Shown here one piece after another: positions 9,681 through 21,539 of a stretch of DNA of 49,261 nt; position 1 is the first letter of the stretch, and each line of letters starts with the position of its first letter. A program made the translations under genes and the position numbers. The notes under the pieces are model-generated. The model was not told the origin of the DNA. It saw nothing but the letters and a program-made list of their open reading frames with translations, and ran no database searches. The stretch lies in NCBI GenBank assembly GCA_945883615.1, contig CAMCYB010000010.1, positions 1 to 49,261 on the forward strand, given 5' to 3'. The stretch comes from Bordetella parapertussis (GTDB taxonomy: Bacteria; Pseudomonadota; Gammaproteobacteria; Burkholderiales; Burkholderiaceae_B).

Positions 9681-11680
9681 TATTTATGCACCAAAACAAA
9701 GTAAGAAATCATCGCCATTAACCCAATAATCATGGCAAAAGCGTAGTGGTAAATGTAACCAGATTGCAAGCGCCTGACGACCGATGCCACTAGACCCACA
9801 AAACGAGCTGAGCCGTTGACCATTATTCCGTCAATTATTCCCTCATCTGCTTTATGCCATAGGCCTCGACCCACTGCGCGTGCAGCAGGTGCAATCACGC
9901 GTTCATTAAACCAATCAAAATAGTATTTATTATCAAGTACCACATTAATTCCAGAGAACACTTTGGCAATTGCTACAGGTGCTTTTGGGTTCAGCACATA
10001 ACAATACCAAGCTACTAAACCACCTGTTAAGGCAATAAAGAAAGGTAACGTAAAAAAGGCGTGCAACCCGTACTCAAACCAACCTTGCCAAGTTGAAGCG
10101 ATTTCAGCCATGGCTTTATGTTCAGGGTTGACAATATTAAGCGTTTCAAAAAACTTTCCAAACATGAGTGGTTGAGCCACGAAAGCACCCAGAACTGCAG
10201 CAGGAATTGCCAACATAATGAGCGGAAAGGTCACAACCCATGGCGATTCATGTGGCTTGGCGTGATGATCATGTTCTTCATGATGATTTTCATCAACGGG
10301 CAATTGATCGTAACGTTCTTTGCCGTGGAAGACGATAAAGAAAGCGCGAAAAATATAGAGCGCCGTGAAAAATGCTCCGAACAAGACGCAGTAATATGCA
10401 AACTGGCTACCCCAAATGGTTGAGTAACTTACCGCATCAATAATATGATCTTTTGAGTAAAAACCTGCAAAGAAAGGGAATGCAGACAAAGACAAACTAC
10501 CCACTAAAAATGTGATGTAGGTAATAGGCATGTACTTGCGAACCCCACCCATGTAACGCATATCTTGATTATGGTGCATACCCATAATGACCGAACCCGC
10601 AGCTAAGAACAGCAACGACTTAAAGAACGCGTGAGTCATTAAGTGAAATATAGCTACTGAATATGCAGATGCGCCTAAAGCCACTGTCATATAACCCAAT
10701 TGCGACAAAGTTGAGTAAGCAACCACTTTCTTAATATCGTTTTGCACTACACCCAAAATGCCCAAGAACAATGCACCCAAACCACCAACCACTAACATCA
10801 ATGACAATGCGGTGTCTGACATTTCAAATAACGGTGAAAAGCGTGAAACCATAAAAATACCCGCAGTGACCATCGTTGCCGCGTGAATCAAGGCAGAGAT
10901 TGGGGTAGGGCCTTCCATTGAATCGGGTAACCATGAATGCAAAGGCACTTGAGCTGATTTACCCATCGCACCAATAAAGAGACAGATACAAATCACTGTG
11001 ACTAGCATCCAGTCAGTGCCAGGAAAGTTTAAGGGTTCTAATGAATCAGCTTTAGCAAACACTTCGGTGTAGTTAAGTGAGCCTGTGTACGCAAATACCA
11101 GAGCAATGCCCAACACAAAACCCAAGTCGCCTACACGATTAAGTATGAACGCTTTCAAGCTGGCAAAATTAGCGGTGGGCTTGTGATACCAAAAGCCAAT
11201 CAGCAGGTAAGAAATAAGACCAACAGCTTCCCAACCAAAAAACAGCTGCAACATATTGTTTGCCATGACCAACATCAACATCGCAAAGGTGAACAATGAA
11301 ATGTAAGCAAAGAAGCGTTGGTAACCCGGGTCATCAACCATGTAACCAATGGTGTAAATGTGCACCATTAAAGACACAAAGGTAACCACCACCATCATCA
11401 AAGATGACAAAGGGTCGATCAAAAAACCAATCTCAAGTTTGATGTCGCCTATTAAGCTCCAGACATACCAAGTGCCATTAAAGGTGTTGCCATTGATGAC
11501 GTCAATTAAGGTGTAAACCGAACCGGCGCACGAAATGAATATTAAGAAAATGGTGATCATGTGCGAAGCACGACGGCTGACTTGTCGACCCAAAAAACCG
11601 GTGCCAAACAAGCCAGACAGTATTGCCCCCAGTAACGGAGAAAACGCAATAATCAAATAAAGTGAGGGTACGCTCGACAT
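9680..11680 (-). CDS. nuoL: NADH-quinone oxidoreductase subunit L
   Basis: NuoL is the distal antiporter-like subunit of complex I, with a long lateral helix. From the ATG at 11680 it has 666 residues; a TTG three codons earlier (11689) would give 669. ATG is preferred because it gives the usual MSSVPSLYLIIAFSPL N-terminus. Motifs include FFGWEAVGLISYLLIGFW and SKDHIIDAVSY, and the C-terminal anchor helix is present. A His-rich segment (ENHHEEHDHHAKPHES) lies on a loop near residues 465-480, a variable region in this family. Confidence 0.96.
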   Translation of the reverse strand: MSSVPSLYLIIAFSPLLGAILSGLFGTGFLGRQVSRRASHMITIFLIFISCAGSVYTLIDVINGNTFNGTWYVWSLIGDIKLEIGFLIDPLSSLMMVVVTFVSLMVHIYTIGYMVDDPGYQRFFAYISLFTFAMLMLVMANNMLQLFFGWEAVGLISYLLIGFWYHKPTANFASLKAFILNRVGDLGFVLGIALVFAYTGSLNYTEVFAKADSLEPLNFPGTDWMLVTVICICLFIGAMGKSAQVPLHSWLPDSMEGPTPISALIHAATMVTAGIFMVSRFSPLFEMSDTALSLMLVVGGLGALFLGILGVVQNDIKKVVAYSTLSQLGYMTVALGASAYSVAIFHLMTHAFFKSLLFLAAGSVIMGMHHNQDMRYMGGVRKYMPITYITFLVGSLSLSAFPFFAGFYSKDHIIDAVSYSTIWGSQFAYYCVLFGAFFTALYIFRAFFIVFHGKERYDQLPVDENHHEEHDHHAKPHESPWVVTFPLIMLAIPAAVLGAFVAQPLMFGKFFETLNIVNPEHKAMAEIASTWQGWFEYGLHAFFTLPFFIALTGGLVAWYCYVLNPKAPVAIAKVFSGINVVLDNKYYFDWFNERVIAPAARAVGRGLWHKADEGIIDGIMVNGSARFVGLVASVVRRLQSGYIYHYAFAMIIGLMAMISYFVLVHK

Positions 11681-11697
11681 AAGAGGCAATTTCCGTT

Positions 11698-12006
11698 TTA
11701 GCCCTTAAGGCGGTCAAGTTGATCAACATTGATCGTGCTGAGATTACGAAACAGTAATACTAAAATAGCTAAACCTATCGCTGCTTCGGCGGCTGCAACC
11801 GTCAAAATAAAGAATACAAAAACCTGACCGGCAGTGTCACCAAACCAAGTTGAAAACGCCACAAAGTTCATATTGACGGCGAGCAGCATGAGCTCAATTG
11901 ACATCAACAGCACAATGAGGTTTCTACGATTTAGAAACATGCCAAAAATACCCATGGCAAACAAAATCGCGCTCAGCACCAGAAAGTGCGTAAGTGTAAG
12001 AGTCAT
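11698..12006 (-). CDS. nuoK: NADH-quinone oxidoreductase subunit K
   Basis: NuoK is a small membrane subunit with three helices and conserved glutamates used in proton transfer. The 102-residue product has the family signature [24 protein letters not shown], which contains the key Glu of helix 2. Its ATG overlaps the nuoJ stop in an ATGA arrangement, indicating translational coupling. Confidence 0.97.
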   Translation of the reverse strand: MTLTLTHFLVLSAILFAMGIFGMFLNRRNLIVLLMSIELMLLAVNMNFVAFSTWFGDTAGQVFVFFILTVAAAEAAIGLAILVLLFRNLSTINVDQLDRLKG

Positions 12007-12626
12007 ACAGAATCTCCGGGGGCTTTAGCTGTGACCGATTCTTGGGCAGGCATTTTAACCATGCGAAAGCGGTCTTTGGCTTTGACCCGAACAGCATCAC
12101 TGGGGCTTGTATGAATGGAATCTTTGCGATGACGCAGAGTTAAAGCAATGGCGGCAATCATGCCTACTAACAATAACGCTGCACCGACTTGAACGGCAAA
12201 GGCATACTGTGTGTACATCAGTTCACCAATGCTACGCGCATTGTTGTAGTCGTCGGGAATGGGTACTGCAGGCCCTACGTTACCCCAGCCAGACATCAAC
12301 ACAAACGACATTTCAACCACTAAAACACCACCAATAAACAGGCCTAATGGCAGGTAGGTACGCAGACCTTCGCGTAAGGCTTCTGTTTTGATGTCAATCA
12401 TCATGACAACAAACAAAAAGAGCACCATGACGGCGCCCACGTATACTAAAACTAAAAGCAGACCCAAAAACTCTGCGCCCATTATGACCCAAAGCATGGC
12501 TGCATTAAAAAATGCCAGAATCAAATGCAAAACGGCTGTGACAGGGCTTTTAGCTGTTATGACCCTAAATGCTGCATAAATAAGGACAGTAGCAAGTATA
12601 TAAAAAAGTATTGTTGTGAAATTCAT
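12003..12626 (-). CDS. nuoJ: NADH-quinone oxidoreductase subunit J
   Basis: NuoJ is a five-helix membrane subunit between NuoA/H and the antiporter subunits. The 207-residue protein contains the conserved [15 protein letters not shown] helix with its pi-bulge region and a cytoplasmic tail of about 40 mostly charged residues ([13 protein letters not shown] onward). It overlaps nuoK by 4 bases and starts 20 bases after nuoI. Confidence 0.96.
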   Translation of the reverse strand: MNFTTILFYILATVLIYAAFRVITAKSPVTAVLHLILAFFNAAMLWVIMGAEFLGLLLVLVYVGAVMVLFLFVVMMIDIKTEALREGLRTYLPLGLFIGGVLVVEMSFVLMSGWGNVGPAVPIPDDYNNARSIGELMYTQYAFAVQVGAALLLVGMIAAIALTLRHRKDSIHTSPSDAVRVKAKDRFRMVKMPAQESVTAKAPGDSV

Positions 12627-12646
12627 AAATAGTCTTTATTTAGCGC

Positions 12647-13135
12647 TTAACGATAAGGCGCATCAATCGCGCGGTTACGAGCAATTTCAGCTTCGTAGTG
12701 GTCGCCCACAGCAAGAAGCATGTCTTTGGTGAAATACAAATCACCTCTTTTTTCGCCATGGTACTCATTAATATTCGTTTCAACAATTGAATCAACTGGG
12801 CAACTTTCTTCACAGAAACCACAGAAAATACATTTTGTTAAATCAATATCGTAACGCGTTGTGCGACGGCTTCCATCTTCACGTTGTTCTGACTCAATGC
12901 TAATTGCCATTGCAGGGCAAACAGCTTCACATAATTTACAGGCAATGCAGCGCTCTTCGCCGTTAGGGTAACGACGTAAGGCGTGCAAACCCCTAAACCG
13001 TGGTGACATCGGCGTTTTTTCATGCGGGTAACGTAATGTCACTTTGCGCTTGAAAAAATACTTACCCGTCAGTTTCATACCCTTTAGCATCTCTAAGAGC
13101 ATCAAACTACCGAAAAAATCTCTTATCGCTTCCAT
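12647..13135 (-). CDS. nuoI: NADH-quinone oxidoreductase subunit I (two 4Fe-4S clusters)
   Basis: NuoI carries electrons through clusters N6a and N6b toward NuoB. The 162-residue protein has two ferredoxin motifs, [12 protein letters not shown] (C63, C66, C69, C73) and [12 protein letters not shown] (C102, C105, C108, C112). The N-terminal amphipathic segment ahead of [12 protein letters not shown] is typical of the family. It is separated from nuoH by a 77-base gap filled largely by a heptanucleotide tandem array, unusual within an otherwise tightly packed operon. Confidence 0.97.
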   Translation of the reverse strand: MEAIRDFFGSLMLLEMLKGMKLTGKYFFKRKVTLRYPHEKTPMSPRFRGLHALRRYPNGEERCIACKLCEAVCPAMAISIESEQREDGSRRTTRYDIDLTKCIFCGFCEESCPVDSIVETNINEYHGEKRGDLYFTKDMLLAVGDHYEAEIARNRAIDAPYR

Positions 13136-13159
13136 AACTTACCTTTTAAGCTCGACAGA

Positions 13160-13215
13160 CTGCTAAGTACTAAATACTTATTGCTTATTGCTTATTGCTT
13201 ATTGCTTATTGCTTA
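13160..13215. repeat. Heptanucleotide tandem array between nuoH and nuoI
   Basis: Five perfect tandem copies of TTGCTTA occupy 13181-13215. They are preceded in the same 7-base phase by three diverged copies: CTGCTAA (13160), GTACTAA (13167) and ATACTTA (13174). The last copy contains the nuoH stop codon. On the coding strand the unit reads TAAGCAA. Copy number is likely to vary between strains. Confidence 0.9.
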
Positions 13216-14286
13216 AGACCAAATATTCCAAGGTGTTTGCATCCAAATGGCGACCACGACGAACCAAATGCCTGTGAAGGGAATAAAAACCTTCCAACCT
13301 AAGCGCATAATTTGATCGTAACGGTACCGCGGAAAAGTAGCCCTGAACCAGATAAACAGAGACACCACACAAAACGTTTTAAGACCAAGCCAGATCCAGC
13401 CTGGAACCCAATTTAAAATGGCGATGTCTATCGGTGCAGCCCAGCCACCTAAGAACAACAGCGAAGCGAGGCATGAAAACAAAATCATGTTGGCATATTC
13501 GCCGAGGAAAAACAGCGCGAAGGCCATACCTGAATATTCAACCATGTGACCCGCCACAATTTCTGACTCACCCTCTACGACGTCAAACGGATGGCGGTTG
13601 GTTTCCGCTACAGCAGAAATCACGTAAATTACAAACAGCGGGAAAAGCGGAATCCAGTTCCATGACAAAAACGTCAAACCCATATCAGCAAAGTAGCCTC
13701 GATTTTGCACATTCACAATTTCAGACATATTAAAACTGCCCGAAACAAGTAAGACTGTGATGAGAACAAAGCTGATTGCGAGCTCGTAAGAAATCATCTG
13801 CGCAGAAGCACGCAAAGCAGCTAAAAAGGCATATTTAGAGTTAGATGCCCAACCCGCTACGATCACGCCATAGACGCCTATTGACGTAATTGCCATAATG
13901 TAGAGCAAACCTGCGTTGACGTTAGCCAATACGGTTTCAGGCCCAACTGGAATAACAGCCCAAGCCGCTAAAGCCGGCATCAGGGTTACAACCGGAGCCA
14001 ACACAAAAAGTATTTTGTTCGCTTGACTTGGAACAATCACTTCTTTTGTCAACAACTTGATGACGTCTGCAAACGGTTGGCCGAAACCTTTAAGACCAAC
14101 GCGATTGGGGCCTAAACGAATATGCATCGAGCCAATCATTTTGCGTTCCCACAACGTTAGGTAGGCAACACAAATCATTAAAGGTAAGACATGAACAATG
14201 ATTTTTACTAATGTCCAAAGTACCAACCAGGCTGACGCACCGATTAACCCAACACCAAAATTTTCGAGCGTATTAAACCATTCCAT
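13213..14286 (-). CDS. nuoH: NADH-quinone oxidoreductase subunit H
   Basis: NuoH forms the quinone-binding chamber where the peripheral arm meets the membrane arm. The 357-residue protein has about eight helices and the conserved loops [35 protein letters not shown] and [22 protein letters not shown]. It starts 2 bases after nuoG. Its stop codon lies in the last unit of the tandem heptamer array. Confidence 0.97.
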   Translation of the reverse strand: MEWFNTLENFGVGLIGASAWLVLWTLVKIIVHVLPLMICVAYLTLWERKMIGSMHIRLGPNRVGLKGFGQPFADVIKLLTKEVIVPSQANKILFVLAPVVTLMPALAAWAVIPVGPETVLANVNAGLLYIMAITSIGVYGVIVAGWASNSKYAFLAALRASAQMISYELAISFVLITVLLVSGSFNMSEIVNVQNRGYFADMGLTFLSWNWIPLFPLFVIYVISAVAETNRHPFDVVEGESEIVAGHMVEYSGMAFALFFLGEYANMILFSCLASLLFLGGWAAPIDIAILNWVPGWIWLGLKTFCVVSLFIWFRATFPRYRYDQIMRLGWKVFIPFTGIWFVVVAIWMQTPWNIWS

Positions 14287-14288
14287 GC

Positions 14289-16646
14289 TTAAGCTCGCTC
14301 CAGATGCAACGGATTTGAAACGTGACCCAAACCAGCAGTTGACTCAAAACCGCCCACTGCGCGAATCACCCCGTCAGGAAGGTTTTTTTCGATACCCATA
14401 GTGGTCAACCATTCACCTGAAGCCGTTTTAACTTTAACGGCATCACCCGCAGCCAAACCCAACGCCGTTAAGGTAGTCAAGTTTGCCTGTGCTACCGGCG
14501 CTTTTGAGGCGTGCGTTTCTTGTAAAGGTGCAGAACGTCTTACCACAGCATCTGAACGATAAATGGGGGTGTCAGCCACACGCTCAAGCGCATGTGCGGG
14601 CGATACAGGAACTGAGGCTTCCACAGTGTTATGGGTCAGCCCCTCAAATGAACCTTTAATCACATTTGACAAACGGTCTTGGAAACTGCTTGCCAAAATG
14701 GTGTCTCTCACAGCCTCAGAAGACTCTTCATCAAAGCCAGGCATATTTAAGAGATTACCTAAAACACGTAATACCTTCCAGCCTGGGCGACTTTGTGCAA
14801 AACCCGGCACAGTTCCTTTAAAACTTTGAGCTGTGCCTTGAGCGTTAACAAAAGTACCCGACGTTTCAGCAAATGGGGCAATCGGTAACATCACTCGTGC
14901 CCAATCTCGGGCAGCAGAGATGTAAGGCGTTAAAGCAACCGAAAACTGAGCGGCTTTAAGTGTTTCAACTGCTAAGTGCCCTGCTGCAGTATCAAGTGCG
15001 GGCTCAGCATGCAAAACGATGTAAGCGGCTAAAGGTTGTGACAACATCTCATGCGCAGTTTGACCCTTACCGTTAGGTATAACACCCGCAAGGTGGGCAC
15101 CAACAGTATTTGCGCCGGCAGTCAAAAAGCCTAATGTGCCTTGGCAATGCTCAGCGAGCCATTGCGCGTATAACGCCAAGCGACTGGCGTCTGAATCATT
15201 GACCGCACCGTTACCGAGCAAAATAGCGACATGTTCGCCGCTGCCTAAACTTTGAGCAATTTTAACGGCCGCCTCACTAGCCACGACATTTGTCAAACCC
15301 ACCGGCACAGGCACTGACTTAACAGTGGCCAGAGCCACTATCACTTGAGCCAGAGCATCAGCTTGCATAGAGGGTCGCACTGTCATGCGCGCTGTGAGTG
15401 GCAACAACATGTCTTGCGCCATGACGTCAATGCTACTGACTTGCGTGCCGTGTTTGGCCGCTTGGCGTAAACGTTGGGTCATGAGTGGGTGATCTTGGCG
15501 CATAAACGCACCTACCAATAAAACTCGGTCACGTGTTTCAAGATCTGCAATGGGCATACCCAACCAAGGCACACCTGCTAAGGCTTCATTCAAGCGACTG
15601 TCAGTTTGACGCAAACGCGCATCAATATTATTTGAACCCAAACCTCGCATTAAGCGTGACAACAAGGTCATTTCTTCAAGCGTGGCATATTCGGTGCTTA
15701 TTGCACCAATTTGCTCTGCACCTGAATTCTCTTTTACATTTAATAAACCTTTAGCAACGGCCTGCAAGGCGTCAGCCCAGCTTGACTCATGCCAAACGCC
15801 ATCTTCACCCTTGATCATTGGAGCGGTCAAGCGATCGGTATAAAGCCCGTCATATGAAAACCGATCTCGATCAGAGATCCAGCATTCGTTGATATCTTCA
15901 TTTTCAAAAGGTACAACGCGTAAGACCTCGTCATTTTTAACTTGCACAATTAAGTTTGCACCCAGACTGTCATGCATCGACACAGTACGACGACGCGCCA
16001 GTTCCCATGTACGAGCGTGATAACGAAAAGGCTTTGAGGTTAAAGCACCCACTGGGCAAATATCAATCATGTTGCCTGACAATTCAGACTCAACGGCATG
16101 ACCAACAAACGATGTGATTTCAGAATGCTGACCACGACCGAGCATACCCAGTTCCATCACGCCAGCAATTTCTTGGCCAAAGCGCACGCAACGGGTGCAA
16201 TGAATACACCGTGACATTTCTTCAGCCGAAACCAATGAACCCATGTTTTTATGAAACACCACACGCTTTTCTTCTTGATAGCGCGAAGCAGAACCGCCAT
16301 AGCCAACAGCCAGATCTTGTAATTGGCATTCACCACCTTGATCACAAATCGGGCAATCAAGCGGGTGGTTGATCAATAAAAATTCCATCACGCTTTTTTG
16401 AGCGGCAATGGCGCGCTCTGAGCAGGTATGAACAACCATACCGTTTGTCGCCGGTGTAGCACAGGCAGGTAAGGCTTTAGATGATTTCTCAACCTCAACC
16501 AGGCACATACGGCAATTAGCCGCAATAGTTAGTTTTTTGTGATAACAAAAGTGTGGCACATAAACGCCGAGTTTATGCGCGGCATGCATCACCATGCTGC
16601 CCTCAGGCACTTCTACGGTCTTGCCATCAATGGTAAGTTCAACCAT
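14289..16646 (-). CDS. nuoG: NADH-quinone oxidoreductase subunit G
   Basis: NuoG is the largest peripheral subunit and carries the N1b, N4 and N5 iron-sulfur clusters. The 785-residue protein starts with a 2Fe-2S domain (C34, C45, C48, C62). It continues with the [18 protein letters not shown]is/Cys cluster motif, the [16 protein letters not shown] 4Fe-4S motif and a degenerate molybdopterin-oxidoreductase-like domain with no evident cofactor role. The start lacks a good ribosome-binding site, but the N-terminus is canonical. It begins 12 bases after nuoF. Confidence 0.97.
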   Translation of the reverse strand: MVELTIDGKTVEVPEGSMVMHAAHKLGVYVPHFCYHKKLTIAANCRMCLVEVEKSSKALPACATPATNGMVVHTCSERAIAAQKSVMEFLLINHPLDCPICDQGGECQLQDLAVGYGGSASRYQEEKRVVFHKNMGSLVSAEEMSRCIHCTRCVRFGQEIAGVMELGMLGRGQHSEITSFVGHAVESELSGNMIDICPVGALTSKPFRYHARTWELARRRTVSMHDSLGANLIVQVKNDEVLRVVPFENEDINECWISDRDRFSYDGLYTDRLTAPMIKGEDGVWHESSWADALQAVAKGLLNVKENSGAEQIGAISTEYATLEEMTLLSRLMRGLGSNNIDARLRQTDSRLNEALAGVPWLGMPIADLETRDRVLLVGAFMRQDHPLMTQRLRQAAKHGTQVSSIDVMAQDMLLPLTARMTVRPSMQADALAQVIVALATVKSVPVPVGLTNVVASEAAVKIAQSLGSGEHVAILLGNGAVNDSDASRLALYAQWLAEHCQGTLGFLTAGANTVGAHLAGVIPNGKGQTAHEMLSQPLAAYIVLHAEPALDTAAGHLAVETLKAAQFSVALTPYISAARDWARVMLPIAPFAETSGTFVNAQGTAQSFKGTVPGFAQSRPGWKVLRVLGNLLNMPGFDEESSEAVRDTILASSFQDRLSNVIKGSFEGLTHNTVEASVPVSPAHALERVADTPIYRSDAVVRRSAPLQETHASKAPVAQANLTTLTALGLAAGDAVKVKTASGEWLTTMGIEKNLPDGVIRAVGGFESTAGLGHVSNPLHLERA

Positions 16647-16658
16647 GTTGCGTCCAGA

Positions 16659-18053
16659 TCAAATGTAAGGTGCTACGACACATCGTTTGTTTTCGATGTG
16701 AAAGGCGAATTCGTCGTGATAGTACTTTAAAAAGCCCCGCACAGGCATGGCAGCGGCGTCACCCAGCGCGCAAATGGTGCGGCCCATGATGTTACCCGCC
16801 ACAGAATCAAGTAAATCAAGATCGTCTGCTCGACCTTGACCATGTTCAATACGATTCACCATGCGGTATAACCAACCCGTACCCTCTCGGCATGGTGTGC
16901 ACTGACCACAGCTTTCTTCATAATAAAAATAAGATAAGCGCAATAGTGACTTAACCATGCAACGGGTGTCGTCCATCACGATGACAGCACCTGAGCCTAG
17001 CATTGAACCGGCTTTAGCGATTGAGTCGTAATCCATTGTGGTGTCGAGCATGATGTCACCCGGTACAACCGGGGCGCTCGAGCCACCTGGTATAACCGCT
17101 TTAATTTTACGACCACCACGCATGCCGCCCGCAAGCTCTAAAAGCTTGGCAAAAGGTGTGCCTAAAGGTATTTCATAATTACCAGGGCGCTCAACGTCAC
17201 CCGATATAGAAAACAGTTTAGTGCCACCGTTATTAGGTATACCCGCTGCTAAATAAGCTGCGCCACCATTTAAAATGATCCAGGGGGCAGCGGCAAATGT
17301 CTCGGTGTTATTAACTGTTGTGGGCTTACCGTACATACCAAAGCTGGCTGGAAAGGGGGGCTTAAAGCGCGGTTGCCCTTTTTTACCTTCTAACGATTCA
17401 AGCAACGCCGTTTCTTCACCACAGATGTAAGCACCATAGCCATGAACCGCGTGCAACTCGAAGTTAAACGACGAACCTAAAATATTGTTACCTAAAAAAC
17501 CCGCATCGCGCGCTTCTTTTAAGGCTTCTTCAAAGCGATCGTAAATCTCAAAAATTTCACCGTGAATGTAGTTGTAACCGACTGAGATACCCATGGCGTA
17601 TGCGCCTATGGCCATTCCTTCAATCACACTATGGGGGTTAAAACGCAATATATCGCGATCTTTAAACGTGCCTGGCTCGCCCTCGTCTGAGTTACAAACC
17701 AAATACTTTTGACCAGGAAATGTACGTGGCATAAACGACCATTTCAACCCCGTGGGAAAACCGGCACCACCTCGCCCACGCAAGCCTGAAGCCTTCATTT
17801 CAGCAATGACATCTTCAGGCTTCATACCCGACAGCATTTTTTTCAATGCACTGTAGCCACCACGTTTGACGTAATCGTCTAAACGCCAATTTTTACCATC
17901 GAGGCCAGCCATAATTTGGGGGTTAATGTGCCGACCATGCAACGACATGGAAGCAGGCACATCGTCATTGGGTACGGCAATTAAACCCTCTGAATACTTT
18001 TCGAGTACTGACTGTACGTTCATAGTCATGTTTGCATTCATGGTCATGGACAT
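16659..18053 (-). CDS. nuoF: NADH-quinone oxidoreductase subunit F (NADH/FMN-binding)
   Basis: NuoF binds NADH and FMN and passes electrons to a 4Fe-4S cluster (N3). In 464 residues it has the Gly-rich nucleotide site [16 protein letters not shown], the FMN loop GEFFLxY-like [14 protein letters not shown] region, [18 protein letters not shown] and the cluster motif [12 protein letters not shown]. An AGAGG ribosome-binding site precedes ATG 18053 by about 7 bases. The N-terminal dozen residues ([12 protein letters not shown]) are Met-rich and contain five in-frame ATGs; the conserved domain begins later at [11 protein letters not shown]. Confidence 0.97.
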   Translation of the reverse strand: MSMTMNANMTMNVQSVLEKYSEGLIAVPNDDVPASMSLHGRHINPQIMAGLDGKNWRLDDYVKRGGYSALKKMLSGMKPEDVIAEMKASGLRGRGGAGFPTGLKWSFMPRTFPGQKYLVCNSDEGEPGTFKDRDILRFNPHSVIEGMAIGAYAMGISVGYNYIHGEIFEIYDRFEEALKEARDAGFLGNNILGSSFNFELHAVHGYGAYICGEETALLESLEGKKGQPRFKPPFPASFGMYGKPTTVNNTETFAAAPWIILNGGAAYLAAGIPNNGGTKLFSISGDVERPGNYEIPLGTPFAKLLELAGGMRGGRKIKAVIPGGSSAPVVPGDIMLDTTMDYDSIAKAGSMLGSGAVIVMDDTRCMVKSLLRLSYFYYEESCGQCTPCREGTGWLYRMVNRIEHGQGRADDLDLLDSVAGNIMGRTICALGDAAAMPVRGFLKYYHDEFAFHIENKRCVVAPYI

Positions 18054-18070
18054 AATTAAACCTCTTTAAC

Positions 18071-18631
18071 TTAAGTCGTTGACGATGCAGACGCGGCAGC
18101 GGCGTGAACCGAACCGGCAGCTGCGATTTGCGTCGCATGATCTTGAGCTGCGGCTTGTTTCAAATCATCAAGCATGCCATCAATACGATCAGTCGACATA
18201 CGTATACACATATGTTTATTATTCACTAACAAGACTGGTGAATCGCCACAGGCGCCCATGCACTCACCTTCAATTAAGGTGAACAAGCCATCTGTCGTGG
18301 TTTCATTAAACGCAATGCCCAGCTTTTTTTGAATGTAGGCTGCGGTTGCGTCACCGAAGCTTAAAGCACACGGTAAATTGGTACAGACCGTTATTTTAAA
18401 TTTACCAACGGGTTTGGTGTCAAACATGTTGTAAAACGACGCAACTTCTTGAACACCAATTGGGGGTTGCTCTAGGTACTGGGCAATGTCTTGAATAACC
18501 TCAGGCGATACCCAGCCTTTTTCATCTTGCGCAATGGCAAGCGCGGCAATAAGAGCAGATTGTTTTTGATCTGCCGGGTATTTGGTTAACTCGGCGTCAA
18601 TCTTTCTATAGGCATTTTCTGTTAGCAGCAT
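18071..18631 (-). CDS. nuoE: NADH-quinone oxidoreductase subunit E (2Fe-2S)
   Basis: NuoE is a thioredoxin-fold subunit holding the N1a 2Fe-2S cluster. The 186-residue product shows the four ligands as CTNLPC (C83, C88) and CMGAC (C124, C128). The last 25 or so residues are an Ala/Ser/Thr-rich tail (IAAAGSVHAAAASASSTT) beyond the usual end and are probably disordered. Its stop lies 17 bases before nuoF. Confidence 0.97.
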   Translation of the reverse strand: MLLTENAYRKIDAELTKYPADQKQSALIAALAIAQDEKGWVSPEVIQDIAQYLEQPPIGVQEVASFYNMFDTKPVGKFKITVCTNLPCALSFGDATAAYIQKKLGIAFNETTTDGLFTLIEGECMGACGDSPVLLVNNKHMCIRMSTDRIDGMLDDLKQAAAQDHATQIAAAGSVHAAAASASSTT

Positions 18632-18669
18632 AATCTTTATTCAGTTTCGGTTCTGACCGGGGTCAAGCC

Positions 18670-19926
18670 CTAGCGGTCAATCTCGCCAAACACAATATCT
18701 TGTGTACCAATGATGGTGACAGCGTCAGCAATCATGTGGCCACGCGACATTTCGTCAAGCGCTTGTAAATGCGCAAACCCTGGCGCACGAATTTTTAATC
18801 GGTATGGCTTGTTGGCACCATCAGACACAATGTAAATACCAAACTCACCCTTGGGGTGTTCAATTGCACTGTAGGCTTGGCCTTCAGGAACATGAAAACC
18901 TTCGGTGAAAAGTTTGAAGTGGTGAATCAACTCTTCCATGTTGGTTTTCATACCCGTACGCTTAGGCGGTGACACTTTGTGGTTGTCAATCATGACTGGG
19001 CCCGGGTTGTTTCGCAGCCAATCGATGCATTGGCGAATGATAGCGTTACTTTGGCGCATTTCAGCCACACGTACTAAATAACGATCGTATGAATCACCAT
19101 TCACACCGACCGGAATATCAAACTGCATTTGGTCATAAACTTCGTAGGGCTCAGTTTTTCTAAGGTCCCACGCGACACCTGAGCCGCGCAACATCGGGCC
19201 CGTAAAACCTAGGGCTTTAGCTCGCTCAGGGCTCACCACACCAATGCCTACCAAGCGTTGCTTCCAAATGCGGTTATCGGTTAACAGCGTTTCGTATTCA
19301 TCAACACATTTGGGAAAACGATTGGTAAAGTCTTCAATAAAATCTAACAGCGAACCTGAACGGGCATCGTTCATGGCTTTAACTTCTTTTGCGGGACGGT
19401 AATCGCTGCTTTTGCCATACTGTGCCATGTTTTCTGGCAAATCGCGGTAAACGCCGCCAGGGCGATAGTATGCTGCGTGCATACGAGCGCCTGAAACAGC
19501 CTCATAGCAGTCCATTAGGTCTTCACGCTCACGAAACGCGTATAAAAATACAGCCATGGCACCGACATCAAGTGCGTGTGAGCCCAGCGACATCAAATGA
19601 TTAAGCAACCGAGTGATTTCATCAAACATAACGCGAATGTATTGCGCGCGAACAGGTGGCTTTACGCCTATTAGCTTTTCAATTGCCATGACGTAAGCGT
19701 GCTCGTTACACATCATCGATACGTAATCAAGACGATCCATGTAGGGCAAGGCTTGTAAATAAGTACGCTGCTCAGCCAGTTTTTCAGTGGCGCGATGAAG
19801 CAAACCAATGTGCGGGTCAGCACGCTGAATAACCTCACCATCGAGCTCAAGCACTAAGCGTAAAACGCCGTGCGCAGCAGGGTGCTGTGGACCAAAATTT
19901 AAAGTGTAGTTTTTAATTTCTGCCAT
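18670..19926 (-). CDS. nuoD: NADH-quinone oxidoreductase subunit D (49 kDa type)
   Basis: NuoD lines the quinone-reduction site with NuoB and NuoH. The 418-residue protein starts [20 protein letters not shown], with the quinone-site motif GPQHPAAHG near the N-terminus. It contains [25 protein letters not shown] and the terminal [14 protein letters not shown]. It starts 2 bases after the nuoC stop, so the two are tightly coupled but not fused. Confidence 0.98.
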   Translation of the reverse strand: MAEIKNYTLNFGPQHPAAHGVLRLVLELDGEVIQRADPHIGLLHRATEKLAEQRTYLQALPYMDRLDYVSMMCNEHAYVMAIEKLIGVKPPVRAQYIRVMFDEITRLLNHLMSLGSHALDVGAMAVFLYAFREREDLMDCYEAVSGARMHAAYYRPGGVYRDLPENMAQYGKSSDYRPAKEVKAMNDARSGSLLDFIEDFTNRFPKCVDEYETLLTDNRIWKQRLVGIGVVSPERAKALGFTGPMLRGSGVAWDLRKTEPYEVYDQMQFDIPVGVNGDSYDRYLVRVAEMRQSNAIIRQCIDWLRNNPGPVMIDNHKVSPPKRTGMKTNMEELIHHFKLFTEGFHVPEGQAYSAIEHPKGEFGIYIVSDGANKPYRLKIRAPGFAHLQALDEMSRGHMIADAVTIIGTQDIVFGEIDR

Positions 19927-19928
19927 GA

Positions 19929-20543
19929 TTAACGCCCTATTCCGTAATCTTCTTCGCGTATCACGCGGGGAATAATTTCTCGAGGGTCAATGGTGACGGG
20001 TTGGTACACCACGCGCCCCTGTTCAGGGTCATACCGCATTTCGACGTTACCGTAAACTGGAAAGTCTTTACGAAACGGGTGACCAATAAAGCCATAATCA
20101 GTCAAAATACGACGTAAATCGGGGTGACCTTCAAACACGATACCAAACAAATCAAAAGCTTCACGTTCATACCAATTTACGCTGGGCCAAACATCAATTA
20201 ATGAATTGATGACTGGAAATTCATTATCGGCTACCAAAGCTACCACTCGTAAACGCCAATTATGCGTTATGGAAAGCAAGTGCAAAACCACAGCATAACG
20301 TTGTGGAAAAAGAGGTTTTGGTTCTATTTGCCCTTCTTTGCCAATACCGTAAGTTAAATAATCAACACCACACAAGTCAACAGCCGTTTCAAATTTAAAA
20401 GCTTCATCATCACGCAAACGCTCGCAAACAGTTTGCCACTGATCAGCCGCGACCGTTAAGGTGAGCTCGTCAAATGCTAACGCCACGGCCGATTCGCCGA
20501 ATTGTTGATTTAATGCTTGATGCAGGTTATTGAGCCTTGACAT
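19929..20543 (-). CDS. nuoC: NADH-quinone oxidoreductase subunit C (30 kDa type)
   Basis: NuoC is a peripheral-arm scaffold subunit with no cofactor. The 204-residue protein contains the family signature [34 protein letters not shown], then HPFRKDFP and a C-terminal [15 protein letters not shown]. It is separated from nuoB by 70 bases and from nuoD by 2. Confidence 0.97.
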   Translation of the reverse strand: MSRLNNLHQALNQQFGESAVALAFDELTLTVAADQWQTVCERLRDDEAFKFETAVDLCGVDYLTYGIGKEGQIEPKPLFPQRYAVVLHLLSITHNWRLRVVALVADNEFPVINSLIDVWPSVNWYEREAFDLFGIVFEGHPDLRRILTDYGFIGHPFRKDFPVYGNVEMRYDPEQGRVVYQPVTIDPREIIPRVIREEDYGIGR

Positions 20544-20613
20544 ATTTAGAGCCTAATCTGTTCTGCGTGATGGTTCGTTTCAGTTGTTTACTTCGTAATA
20601 AATTTCACTAAAC

Positions 20614-21090
20614 TTAGCGAGCAATGGTGTGCGTTAAACGAATTTTATTTTGCATTTGCAACAAACCATAAACCAAGGCCTCTGCAGTGGGGGGGCAGCC
20701 GGGTACGTAAACATCAACGGGCACAATGCGGTCACAGCCCCTAACTACCGAGTAAGAATAGTGATAATAACCACCGCCGTTTGCACACGAACCCATTGAC
20801 AGAACCCAACGGGGTTCAGGCATTTGATCGTAAACTTTACGCAATGCAGGAGCCATCTTGTTGCATAAAGTACCTGCAACAATCATTAAATCTGACTGGC
20901 GTGGGCTGGGGCGAAAAATAATACCGAATTGATCTAAATCGTAGCGAGCAGCGCCAGCATGCATCATTTCAACGGCGCAACAGGCTAGGCCAAACGTCAT
21001 AGGCCACATTGAACCTGTTTTGGCCCAGTTAATGACTTTGTCAGCGCTAGTCGTAACAAAACCTTGTTTCAAAATACCGTCAATTGCCAT
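20614..21090 (-). CDS. nuoB: NADH-quinone oxidoreductase subunit B (cluster N2)
   Basis: NuoB holds the terminal 4Fe-4S cluster N2, which reduces quinone. The 158-residue protein has the adjacent cysteine pair GLACCAVEM (C37, C38) and the other two ligands in MGSCANGGG (C102) and VPGCPPT (C132). Length and motifs are fully typical. Confidence 0.98.
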   Translation of the reverse strand: MAIDGILKQGFVTTSADKVINWAKTGSMWPMTFGLACCAVEMMHAGAARYDLDQFGIIFRPSPRQSDLMIVAGTLCNKMAPALRKVYDQMPEPRWVLSMGSCANGGGYYHYSYSVVRGCDRIVPVDVYVPGCPPTAEALVYGLLQMQNKIRLTHTIAR

Positions 21091-21152
21091 ACATCACTCT
21101 ACTTTTTAGTTATGCAGACCGAACATACGGTGCAACACGCAACAACTTAATA

Positions 21153-21512
21153 TTATTCCCAATCAAGTGCACCCTTTTTCCATTCGTAAATGAAACCAAC
21201 AGTGAGCACAGCCAGAAAAGACATCGCTGCTACAAAACCTGCAAAACCCACAACACCATTTGATATAGCCCAGGGCGCAAGAAATGCAATTTCAAGGTCA
21301 AACAAAATAAATAAAATAGCAACGAGGTAATAGCGCACGTCAAATTTCATGCGTGAATCGCCGAAGGTTTCAAAACCGCACTCGTAGGGCGATAATTTTT
21401 GATCGTCAGGGCGATTGGGTCCAATGAGCGAGCCCGCAGTGATTAGAGCGAAGCCAATTAAAGTACCGACGATCATGAAAAGCAGTACGGGGAAATATTG
21501 TTCAAGATTCAT
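21153..21512 (-). CDS. nuoA: NADH-quinone oxidoreductase subunit A
   Basis: NuoA is a three-helix membrane subunit at the base of the quinone site. The 119-residue protein has the conserved loop [34 protein letters not shown] with its Cys. It is the first gene of the nuo operon. The gene upstream on the same strand is a porin, not the usual tRNA-Leu, so the nuo promoter must lie in the 54-base gap or inside the porin end. Confidence 0.97.
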   Translation of the reverse strand: MNLEQYFPVLLFMIVGTLIGFALITAGSLIGPNRPDDQKLSPYECGFETFGDSRMKFDVRYYLVAILFILFDLEIAFLAPWAISNGVVGFAGFVAAMSFLAVLTVGFIYEWKKGALDWE

Positions 21513-21539
21513 ATTTTTTCAGCCCTAGCTATTCGTACA

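Noticed and set aside
13160..13215. CRISPR-like array
   Set aside because: Units are adjacent 7-mers with no spacers and no cas genes nearby.
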